A stretch of 64,000 nt of DNA from Bermanella sp034112345 (GTDB lineage Bacteria > Pseudomonadota > Gammaproteobacteria > Pseudomonadales > Oceanobacteraceae), in the NCBI GenBank assembly GCA_034112345.1, contig JAWUVN010000036.1:4133-68132 (forward strand), read 5' to 3'. Below the pieces are notes generated by a model. The model searched no databases. It was not told the DNA's origin and was given only the letters and a program-made list of their open reading frames with translations. A program made the position numbers and the translations under genes. Positions 35,701 to 42,449 of the stretch are shown piece by piece. Position 1 is the first letter of the stretch; every line of letters begins with the position of its first letter.

Positions 35701-36462
35701 CATGTTATGAGTCAGTTCTTTGTAAAAGAACCGTTGGATTCAAGTCGACCAAATGAAGAAAATTTATGGGCTATGTACATACAGATAGACGGTAACGATG
35801 TTGGTGATCCTGATGTGACCTTATCATTTCCTGAAAATTTAGAGCCTACTTCAGCCCGTTATGAATTATTTTTTAATTCAGACGGTACATTCGATATGGA
35901 TGCTACCGGAGATTTGCACGTTACAAATTGGGACCCTGTTGATGAAGAAGGGGCTCCGACCGGTTCGCTTAAATCACTGAATGTATTAGAAGGCGGATTA
36001 CCGTTAACTGAACCAGCCACTAACTCAAATTTTGAAATTGTATTAGATGGATCAACTCAATTTGGCAGTTCGTTCAGTGTCAGTGAAGTGAATCAAGATG
36101 GATACACCACGGGCCGATTAACAGGATTAGAAATCGATACTGATGGATTTATGTTTGCACGATTCACTAATGGTCAGGCTGAGGTACTGGGGCAAGTGGC
36201 TCTGGCGTCATTTAAAAACCCAGAAGGACTTGTAGCGTTAGGGGATACCGCATGGGGTGAATCGTTTGAATCCGGTGTCGCAACCGTAGGGTCGCCAAGG
36301 ACAGGCTCGTTTGGTAATTTGATATCATCAGCGTTAGAGGATTCTAACGTGGATTTATCAGAAGAGCTGGTGGGTTTAATCATCGCACAGCGGAATTTCC
36401 AAGCCAGTGCAAAAACCATTGAAACATCAGATACCGTGACGCAAACCATTATTCAGCTTTAA
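32785..36462 (+). CDS. flgE: FlgE flagellar hook protein, greatly enlarged
   Basis: 1225 aa against about 400-450 in the usual family. Conserved ends: N-terminal MAFNIGLSGIRAASVDLEVT with NNVANASTVGFKESRAEFAD, and C-terminal EDSNVDLSEELVGLIIAQRNFQASAKTIET region (key residues QRNFQASAKTI). The normal middle (NHATSTTIYDSLGNSH, RLTGLEIDTDGFMFARF) is also intact. Extra material spans about residues 170-935, beta-strand and Thr/Ser/Asp-rich, with at least three related units (about 395-505, 515-620, 628-735) and a unit at about 780-933 that resembles one in FlgK. No stop or frame break occurs. It probably builds a hook with big surface domains. Confidence 0.93.
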   Translation: MAFNIGLSGIRAASVDLEVTGNNVANASTVGFKESRAEFADVYTSSILGTGTKPVGSGVLVDNVRQEFSQGNISGTENAVDMAIDGTGFFVLNDNGTESYTRAGYFSLDKDGFVVTNSGARLQGYEANGDGVVNGVLDDLQIIIGNQPPALTSRMSSILNLDASELVKQELGQTMTSGGLAIATPDAGISDSTSSIHATTGQPTTAGTQAAYTFTLDMQGLAGFTDGTAADPGPFSIDVDPLDGTGVQTITVLAGDITVNAASGADTLNSTINTLQSAFDTAFGNNEFEISTSPEVTDPITVGTVLVIERAGFDATAGMGFSASASDAAWDAAFGVPGAATQTVGIAGNSLFVGSTPITADFTSVPGTSTTTRTTSTPPLNMTSYVAGDHALLTSTVPTGSNIGDYSGANTLVFDIEATDVDGTTVTQTITLNNTMTAVDLANVTIDEVQTEIAAQVAGGALNTLVAVGGPPLSITGSMADNGDTVTLVPDSSSVTYDLSNLGFASTNRASSGTADIDANNSFVIQVIGPAGAGEDSNVYTLTIPDSNYATLDDLAAAMQTEIDIRTGANGLAGRVTVDAVGGQLVFTNEEVGAGYEIAFTASGAAPEALAALELDNPTVFLGTDTVDRTNSFRLTLTVPAPDEDGRSGTTTISLDEEFRSVQQVAASINRQISSLDSDAYIGIRAEALEIEPNVVPPEYKLQFVATEEGEASVISVSDFQAIGADITAEEMYGLIQIDEDDTALLTQGIEGVTNEYPAQSVLLTDPDGNEVTIETDEDAEANEIASIFNRQAGITASASSTATISLSGYNNPGNNMTMFLNGQELVATSLTEIAEEINAYSVTTLPGTSAEIDADTGDLTINNSIGRDIKIQISSPTSTDSIVVTGSSNAGPVVLGGTVTADTAAVVGGSIDFVLNEGYTLSNPLPSISGVMGALDDSEFSDYVINSFDPDDQNTYNHATSTTIYDSLGNSHVMSQFFVKEPLDSSRPNEENLWAMYIQIDGNDVGDPDVTLSFPENLEPTSARYELFFNSDGTFDMDATGDLHVTNWDPVDEEGAPTGSLKSLNVLEGGLPLTEPATNSNFEIVLDGSTQFGSSFSVSEVNQDGYTTGRLTGLEIDTDGFMFARFTNGQAEVLGQVALASFKNPEGLVALGDTAWGESFESGVATVGSPRTGSFGNLISSALEDSNVDLSEELVGLIIAQRNFQASAKTIETSDTVTQTIIQL

Positions 36463-36766
36463 TGAATAAACGGAATATTGGTTAGAGTTTACTTGTAAGC
36501 GAATAAAAAATAGCTTCCCAGGAAGCGATCGCCTGCAAGTACGCTTCGGCCGAAAAAATATGCTTTGTATCAGTACAGGCCCATTGACCATTTAATAGGC
36601 GGCGCCTTGCCGCTTTACCAAAATTTGTAACCAGCACACAAACAATCTGTCTATATATTCCAGCTTAACCCTTATGATCAATGAGTTTTAAGCAGTTGGC
36701 ATCTCCTTTGCAATTCATACTAATAATATAAATGAAATCAGAATTGCCGCTTTTTAGGAGGCTCAT
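36463..36766. other. 304 bp flgE-flgF gap with a terminator-like hairpin and sigma-54 site
   Basis: No ORF. It holds a stem GCGGC-GCCTT-GCCGC followed by TTTA at 36599-36616, plausible as a weak terminator or attenuator after flgE, and the sigma-54 promoter at 36697-36712. Confidence 0.6.
36697..36712 (+). promoter_or_regulatory. Sigma-54 promoter of the flgFGHI unit
   Basis: TGGCATCTCCTTTGCA has the exact GG-N10-GC spacing and matches TGGCAC-N5-TTGCA with one mismatch. It lies 54 nt upstream of the flgF ATG. Confidence 0.85.
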
Positions 36767-37515
36767 ATGGATCGCGCACTCTACATCGCCATGTCAGGGG
36801 CCAAGCAAAATACCCTTGGCCAAGTCGCTGAATCAAATAATTTAGCCAATGTGTCTACCACAGGTTTTCGTCGTGACTTTGAACAAGCGCGATCAATGCC
36901 GGTGTTTGGTGATCATTACCCAACACGTGCATATGCATTAGAAGAACGCCCAGCCAGTGATTTTAATCCAGGCACATTAATTCACACAGGCCGAGATTTA
37001 GATTAGCCATTGAAAACCAAGGTTGGTTTGCTGTTCAAGATAGCAATGGAGAAGAAGCCTACACTCGCCGTGGCGATTTACGCGTTGACCAATTTGGGCG
37101 AATGATTAATGGAGACGGATTACAGTTAATGGGCACAGCGGGTCCAGTTGTGATTCCTCCATTTGAAAAAATGACAGTCTCTGGTAATGGCACCATTTCT
37201 ATACAGGCAGCGGGTGATGAACCAGCCGTGGTCGCCGATATTGTGAATCTAAAATTAGTGAATCCAGATCTAAGTAATATGGAAAAAGGAGAGGATGGGT
37301 TGTTCAGGTTACGTGACCAGCAACTGGGAGATGTCCAACTAGCTGATCCAACTGTATTTGTTGAACAAGGTCATTTAGAACACAGTAATGTGAATGCGGT
37401 GCAATCATTAACACAAATTATGGCCTTGCATCGTCAATACGAAATGCAAGTAAAAATGATGGCCCCTGTGGATGAAAACGCACAAACAACGGCTCAGATT
37501 ATGGATATTCAATAA
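36767..37515 (+). pseudogene. flgF: flgF distal rod protein gene with a 1-nt deletion frameshift
   Basis: The first frame (36767-37006) encodes the FlgF N-terminus (MDRALYIAMSGAKQNT, NNLANVSTTGFRRDFE) and ends at TAG 37004-37006 just after GRDLD. In the -1 frame the sequence continues as (L)AIENQGWFAVQDSNGEEAYTR and runs to 37515 with the normal C-terminus (VNAVQSLTQIMALHRQYEM). Restoring one T in the GATT at 37001-37004 would give GRDLDLAIENQGW, the expected family sequence. So either a genuine inactivating deletion or a homopolymer sequencing error. Intact FlgF (about 248 aa) is needed for the distal rod. Confidence 0.9.
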
Positions 37516-37645
37516 TGATAAGCATAACGAGTTTAATTAATTGTTTGACCAAAATGTTAATCGAAGAAATAAAATTTATTCAACATACAATACGTAATTC
37601 AAACAGTGTGAACATGTTGTACACATTGTTTGAGGGAGCATAATT

Positions 37646-38431
37646 ATGCATGCAGCACTTTGGGTCGCTAAAACCGGGTTAAATGCACAAGACCACAGCT
37701 TAACCAGCATTTCAAATAACTTGGCAAACGTATCAACCACAGGTTTTAAAAAAGACCGTGCGGTATTTCAGGATTTGGTTTATCAAATTCAAAGACAGCC
37801 AGGCGCGTTATCAAGTCAAGACACTCGCTTGCCATCAGGCTTGCAACTGGGAACAGGGGTGAAAGTAGCAGGCACTCAAAAAATACATACAAGCGGTAGC
37901 CTACAAGAAACGTCTCAACCATTGGATTTGGCTGTAAATGGCCGAGGGTTCTTTCAAATAGCCATGCCAGATGGCACCACTGCATACACGCGTGATGGTA
38001 CTTTTCATATGGACGCAGAAGGGCAGGTAGTTAACGCGGTTGGGTATTTATTAGAACCTAATATTACGATTCCAGATCAAACCAATACCCTTACTATTAG
38101 CCGTGACGGGATTGTGAGTGTGACTCAATTTGGCGAAACAAATCCAACTGAAATTGGTCAGATTGATGTGGTCGACTTTGTTAACCCAACCGGTCTACAA
38201 GCCATGGGTGGAAATTTATTTTTAGAAACGGCCAGTTCGGGCGCACCTCAAGTTGGTGTAGCTGGTGAAGCCGGTTACGGCTCTATAGAGCAAGGCATGT
38301 TAGAAAATTCAAACGTAGCGGTTGTAGAAGAGATGGTGCAAATGATCACTGTTCAGCGTGCTTACGAAATGAATTCTAAAGTGGTCAGCAGTGCCGATCA
38401 AATGCTTCAGTATCTGGCTCAAAATACTTAG
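37646..38431 (+). CDS. flgG: FlgG distal rod protein
   Basis: A 261-aa rod protein of canonical length: MHAALWVAKTGLNAQDHSLT, NNLANVSTTGFKKDRAVFQD, RGFFQIAMPDGTTAYTRDG and the final LENSNVAVVEEMVQMITVQRAYEMN segment (key residues NSNVAVVEEMV, QRAYEMN). It forms the distal rod between FlgF and the hook. GGGAGC precedes ATG. Intact, unlike its neighbour flgF. Confidence 0.96.
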   Translation: MHAALWVAKTGLNAQDHSLTSISNNLANVSTTGFKKDRAVFQDLVYQIQRQPGALSSQDTRLPSGLQLGTGVKVAGTQKIHTSGSLQETSQPLDLAVNGRGFFQIAMPDGTTAYTRDGTFHMDAEGQVVNAVGYLLEPNITIPDQTNTLTISRDGIVSVTQFGETNPTEIGQIDVVDFVNPTGLQAMGGNLFLETASSGAPQVGVAGEAGYGSIEQGMLENSNVAVVEEMVQMITVQRAYEMNSKVVSSADQMLQYLAQNT

Positions 38432-38497
38432 TGAGTTGGTTTATGTTTTTATGTTTTTGAAAACAAATGAAATAACCAGATATACATAAAATATAGA

Positions 38498-38527
38498 GTG
38501 CATTAGAGCCAGTGGCGCGTAATGCAT
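38498..38527. repeat. 30 bp REP-like palindrome between flgG and flgH
   Basis: Arms GTGCATTA and TAATGCAT flank GCC-AGT-GGC. It aligns position for position with 7005-7034; the outer arm change T to C on the left is matched by A to G on the right, so pairing is kept. It sits 66 nt after the flgG stop. Confidence 0.65.
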
Positions 38528-38561
38528 CGCATATCACCAGAAAAAAATGGGAAGGTGAGTG

Positions 38562-39227
38562 ATGAAAAAATTATTAACAATACTCAGCGTTCTAAGTTTA
38601 ACTGCATGCAGCTCAGTCATGCCAATGGACGAAAGACCTGATGACCCTGACTTTGCACCGGTACCTGCGCAATCGTTAAAGCCACCGGCTATATCAGATG
38701 GCTCGCTGTATCAAAATAATTATGCCATCTCATTGTACAGTGACCAACGAGCTAGGCGTATTGGTGATGTGATTACCGTTATGTTACAAGAGCAAACTAA
38801 CGCGTCTAAATCTAATTCAGCATCAACCAGTAAAGACAGTGAGTTAACGATTACACCGACTAGCCTTTTTGGTGGTATACACCCAGCATTAGCATCATCA
38901 TTAACTGGGGAACGTTCATTTTCAGGGCAAGGGGATACAGGCCAGAGCAACAGTTTAGATGGTCAAATTACCGTAACCATTAGTGCTATTTATCCCAATG
39001 GAATTTTAGAAATACGAGGAGAGAAATGGTTAAGTTTGAATCAAGGTGATGAATTCATTCGCGTAAGAGGTCTAGTACGCCCAGAAGACATTGGTTCAGA
39101 TAACACCGTGCAATCTAGTAAGTTAGCCGATGCACGTATTAGTTATGGCGGCACAGGTTACATAGCCAGCGCCAGTAAACCAGGCTGGGTAACCCGATTC
39201 TTTAACAGTGAATGGTGGCCTTTTTAA
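38562..39227 (+). CDS. flgH: FlgH L-ring lipoprotein
   Basis: A 221-aa outer-membrane lipoprotein with signal peptide and lipobox LTAC (Cys near 18), the GSLYQNNYAISLYSDQRARRIGD motif (key residues GSLY, RARRIGD) and the terminal SNTVQSSKLADARISYGG-like segment. It forms the L-ring. Start ATG 38562 follows GGAAGG; the GTG just before is less likely. Confidence 0.95.
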   Translation: MKKLLTILSVLSLTACSSVMPMDERPDDPDFAPVPAQSLKPPAISDGSLYQNNYAISLYSDQRARRIGDVITVMLQEQTNASKSNSASTSKDSELTITPTSLFGGIHPALASSLTGERSFSGQGDTGQSNSLDGQITVTISAIYPNGILEIRGEKWLSLNQGDEFIRVRGLVRPEDIGSDNTVQSSKLADARISYGGTGYIASASKPGWVTRFFNSEWWPF

Positions 39228-39233
39228 TAACTT

Positions 39234-39290
39234 AATCGGGCAGAGGCTACCCTCGTACGAGTTCACCCCGTGAGCGATAGTTAAAGCAAA
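39234..39290. repeat. Direct repeat between flgH and flgI, copy 1
   Basis: AATCGGGCAGA, CCCTCGT, then GAG(T/C)TCACCCCGTGAGCGATA followed by AAG(C/T)AAA, shared with copy 2 at 39350-39405. The GAGTTCACCCCGTGAGCGA part is partly self-complementary (CTCAC / GTGAG). Role unknown; it may be an intergenic repeat that also shapes flgH-flgI mRNA. Confidence 0.7.
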
Positions 39291-39349
39291 AATTAAAGCA
39301 GGCAGCACACTTATCATTGGTGCTAGAGGTTACTTTCAGGCGACCAAAC

Positions 39350-39405
39350 AATCGGGCAGAAACGGCCCTCGTCGGAGCTCACCCCGTGAGCGATAAATGA
39401 AGTAA
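39350..39405. repeat. Direct repeat between flgH and flgI, copy 2
   Basis: Second copy of the 39234-39290 element, with about 10 differences and the same CTCACCCCGTGAG core, 116 nt downstream of the first. Confidence 0.7.
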
Positions 39406-39487
39406 AGAAATACGGAAGGATTTTTGCAGTAGGAATAGATTGCATAAAAAATTGGCAGATTATTGTCGTCAATCACCGGATTATAAA

Positions 39488-40579
39488 ATGAAAATATGGA
39501 TCACCATTTCGTTAATGCTGTTGTTTCAATCAGCCTATGTTCACGCTGAACGCATTAAAGACATTACAACTGTGGCAGGTGTGCGATCTAATCAATTAGT
39601 GGGCTATGGCCTAGTGGTTGGCCTAGATGGCACGGGTGATAAATCACCTTTTACCAACCAAACTTTCATTAACATGATGAATGAATTTGGCATTGCCATT
39701 CCTGCAGGAACTGACCCAAAATTAAAAAATATTGCAGCTGTCTCTATAACTGCAAACCTACCGCCTTTTGCAAAGCCGGGCCAAGCAATTGATATTACGG
39801 CATCAAGTATTGGTAATGCCAAGAGTTTACGTGGTGGCACATTATTGTTTGCACCATTACGAGGGGCTGATGGGCAAGTGTATGCCGTTGCTCAAGGTAA
39901 TTTAGTAGTTGGTGGGTTTGGCGCAGACGGCGCAGACGGCTCAAAGATCACAGTTAACATTCCAAGTGTGGGCCGCATTCCTAATGGGGCGACAGTAGAG
40001 CGTGCAGTTGCAAATGGTTTTAGTAAGGGTGACAGCTTGGTTTTAAACTTAAACCGCCCTGATTTCACCACCGCTAAACGACTGTCAGACAGTATTAATC
40101 AACTTTTGGGCCCATCAACGGCGTATGCGGTTGATGCTACTTCAGTTAGAGTCAGTGCCCCCAGAGATCCCAGTCAACGGGTTTCATTTTTATCCATGGT
40201 TGAGAACCTAAGTGTGACGCAGGGCGAAGCAAGAGCCAAAGTGATTATAAACAGCCGAACCGGAACAATTGTTATTGGTAAGCATGTAAAAATATCCCCT
40301 GTAGCTGTTACACACGGTAGTTTAACGGTTACCGTGAAAGAAAATTTAGAGGTAAACCAGCCTGGTGCATTAGCAGGGGGGGAAACAGCGGTTATTCCAA
40401 AAACTGAAGTGAATATTGATGAAGAAGGTAACCCAATGTTTGTATTCGCACCGGGTGTATCTTTAGACGAAATAGTAAAAGCCGTTAACGAGGTAGGCGC
40501 AGCCCCTGGTGATTTAATGGCGATACTTGAAGCATTAAAGCAGGCGGGTGCATTAAATGCTGAGCTGATTGTTATTTAA
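39488..40579 (+). CDS. flgI: FlgI P-ring protein
   Basis: A 363-aa periplasmic P-ring subunit of normal length. The frame opens at a TTG at 39440, but ATG 39488 begins a clean signal peptide (MKIWITISLMLLFQSAYVHA), so that start is chosen. Then ERIKDITTVAGVRSNQLVGYGLVVGLDGTGD (key residues AGVR, LVGYGLVVGLDGTGD), SRTGTIVIGKHV and the final LKQAGALNAELIVI. A run of seven G lies at 40376-40382. Confidence 0.96.
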   Translation: MKIWITISLMLLFQSAYVHAERIKDITTVAGVRSNQLVGYGLVVGLDGTGDKSPFTNQTFINMMNEFGIAIPAGTDPKLKNIAAVSITANLPPFAKPGQAIDITASSIGNAKSLRGGTLLFAPLRGADGQVYAVAQGNLVVGGFGADGADGSKITVNIPSVGRIPNGATVERAVANGFSKGDSLVLNLNRPDFTTAKRLSDSINQLLGPSTAYAVDATSVRVSAPRDPSQRVSFLSMVENLSVTQGEARAKVIINSRTGTIVIGKHVKISPVAVTHGSLTVTVKENLEVNQPGALAGGETAVIPKTEVNIDEEGNPMFVFAPGVSLDEIVKAVNEVGAAPGDLMAILEALKQAGALNAELIVI

Positions 40580-40674
40580 GGATCAGGTTTATGGACCGCC
40601 CGCTATTTGTATCGTTTCATATTTGAATCACCCATTTACCGAAATGTACGTAATGCACGTAATAAGGCCGAGTT

Positions 40675-40989
40675 TTGGATAAACAGTCACTAATCACAAA
40701 GATACTTTCGTTAAGTGAGAGTATCTCAATGCTCGCAAAAAAGGAGAGCCTTGCGACCCTTAACCATAAGGTGGATCAAAGGCAGTTACTTATTGAAGCC
40801 TTATTTGAGCAATATTCAGGAGCGCTCAACGTCAGTGAAATACAGATGCTAAAAGCCATTCTTGTAGACACTAATCAGCTGATTAAAAAAATGGAATCAG
40901 CCAAGTTGAATAAGAGAAATCGCATTATTGAACATAAAAATAAAGGTAAACGCATCCATCTTTACACCTCAATTGCCAAGCAGAAATAA
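40675..40989 (+). CDS. FliT-like small helical protein between flgI and flgJ
   Basis: A 104-aa, Lys/Leu-rich helical protein starting at TTG 40675; the next ATG is 40729 and would cut the first helix. The pattern of the first half (LSESISMLAKKESLATL, then a QRQLLIEAL helix) and the second (LKAILVDTNQLIKKMESAKL) resembles FliT-type flagellar chaperones, but identity is low and I cannot assign it securely. It sits inside the flg cluster on the coding strand. Alternative: another FlgN-like export chaperone. Confidence 0.55.
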   Translation: MDKQSLITKILSLSESISMLAKKESLATLNHKVDQRQLLIEALFEQYSGALNVSEIQMLKAILVDTNQLIKKMESAKLNKRNRIIEHKNKGKRIHLYTSIAKQK

Positions 40990-41164
40990 CCCCGTATTCC
41001 AGTAAGACGTACACAATAAAGCATTAAGTATCGTGCAGATTTTTAGTTGCCGCTTTGACGAAAGATTGCCGTTCTGTATGAAAAAACATGAATATTTCAT
41101 AAAAAATTCTCTGATCAAGCCAAAAACCTCCTATAAAGCCTATAAAACTTCATAATTTTAAACA

Positions 41165-41180
41165 TGGCCTGTGCTTTGCA
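41165..41180 (+). promoter_or_regulatory. Sigma-54 promoter of flgJKL
   Basis: TGGCCTGTGCTTTGCA keeps the GG-N10-GC spacing and a perfect TTGCA -12 box; the -24 box has two changes. It lies 74 nt upstream of the flgJ start. Confidence 0.65.
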
Positions 41181-41254
41181 ATATCTAAGTTATTAATGAA
41201 TCCAACTAACATTGTCATTTCTAGAATAAAAGAGACTGCTAAAAGGGGCTGAAT

Positions 41255-42448
41255 ATGACTGCGATTAACAATACATTTAATTATAACGATCTAGCGTCTC
41301 TTAACTCTATTACACAGATGGGTCAAACGGACGAATCAGAAGCGCTAAAGCAAGTGTCTCGCCAATTTGAATCCATGTTTGTGACCATGATGTTAAAAAG
41401 CATGCGTGATGCCAATGCTGTATTTGAAGAAGACAATCCACTTAACTCTAACGAAAGCAAATTCTATCGCCAAATGTTTGATGATCAATTAGCGCTTTCT
41501 ATGACCGAAGGCAGAGGCATTGGTCTAGCCGACAGTATTTATCGTCAGTTAATGGATCAGTTTGATATAGAGGGCAGTGATGATTCAGATAAACCTAATC
41601 AAGGCATTCCAATCAGTGAGTACCGTGGACCAAACCCATTCTCTAGTATGAAGCCGAATTTAGATTTACAGCCGTTTTCTATCGAGGAAATTTCCGAACC
41701 CATTAACATTCCTCAAAAAGATCTTGGAATACAAGTAAGCCCTGAAGTAATGAAGCGTATACACAATAGAAAGGATGCCGCCCAAGAAGTCATTAATGCG
41801 CCTAAAGCGACAAATGAGCCTTTATCCGTTATGCCGACTTTTATACGATCTGAATCAACTGTACCCACATCAGTGGACTCTTCTATTGAAAAGAAAGTTG
41901 TTAACCAAAGTTCAGTGAGTAAGCAAACAGGCTTTGAGACTCCAGAACAATTTGTGAAAACCCTTTGGCCAATCGCACAACAGGTGGGTAAAGAGATGGG
42001 GGTTGAGCCTAAGGCCATTATTTCACAAGCAGCATTAGAAACAGGCTGGGGAAAATACATTATTCACGAATCAAATGGCAAAAATAGCCATAATCTATTT
42101 GGAATAAAATCAGATAACCGCTGGAGCGGTGCAGCTGCAAATGTCAGTACACTTGAGTTTAGAAATGGCATTGCACAAAAAGAAATTGCGGCATTTAGGT
42201 CGTATGATTCGTATGAAGCCAGTTTAAAAGATTATTCAAAATTTGTTAAAAATAGCAGTCGATATGAAGAAGCGGTTAATAACGGTTCTAGTATTAAGGG
42301 CTACAGTGAAGGGTTGCAAGATGGTGGATATGCAACCGACCCAAATTATGCGAAAAAAATTCAACGAATAGCATCAGGAGAGATGTTAAATACCTTAATA
42401 GAAAAAAATACCACAGTGGCATCTCAAATCTCTGTAGGTAGGGGTTAA
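41255..42448 (+). CDS. flgJ: FlgJ rod-cap and peptidoglycan hydrolase
   Basis: A 397-aa bifunctional protein. N-terminal rod-binding domain (about 28-115, FESMFVTMMLKSMRDANAVF, then YRQMFDDQLALSM), a variable Pro/Ser/Thr-rich linker (120-225) and a C-terminal glucosaminidase domain (about 228-385) with the catalytic Glu in SQAALETGWG and NLFGIKSDNRWSG. It opens the peptidoglycan for the rod. It is somewhat longer than the E. coli protein (313) because of the linker. It is followed after one base by flgK. Confidence 0.94.
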   Translation: MTAINNTFNYNDLASLNSITQMGQTDESEALKQVSRQFESMFVTMMLKSMRDANAVFEEDNPLNSNESKFYRQMFDDQLALSMTEGRGIGLADSIYRQLMDQFDIEGSDDSDKPNQGIPISEYRGPNPFSSMKPNLDLQPFSIEEISEPINIPQKDLGIQVSPEVMKRIHNRKDAAQEVINAPKATNEPLSVMPTFIRSESTVPTSVDSSIEKKVVNQSSVSKQTGFETPEQFVKTLWPIAQQVGKEMGVEPKAIISQAALETGWGKYIIHESNGKNSHNLFGIKSDNRWSGAAANVSTLEFRNGIAQKEIAAFRSYDSYEASLKDYSKFVKNSSRYEEAVNNGSSIKGYSEGLQDGGYATDPNYAKKIQRIASGEMLNTLIEKNTTVASQISVGRG

Positions 42449-42449
42449 T

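Noticed and set aside
32785..36462. Fusion or misassembly making FlgE too long
   Set aside because: The frame is unbroken, both ends and the normal middle are FlgE, the coding character is even and FlgK, FliC and FliD are also enlarged.
36998..37010. Programmed -1 frameshift in flgF
   Set aside because: A -1 slip would restore the protein, but there is no X XXY YYZ slippery heptamer and no obvious downstream stem. A one-base deletion or sequencing error is simpler.
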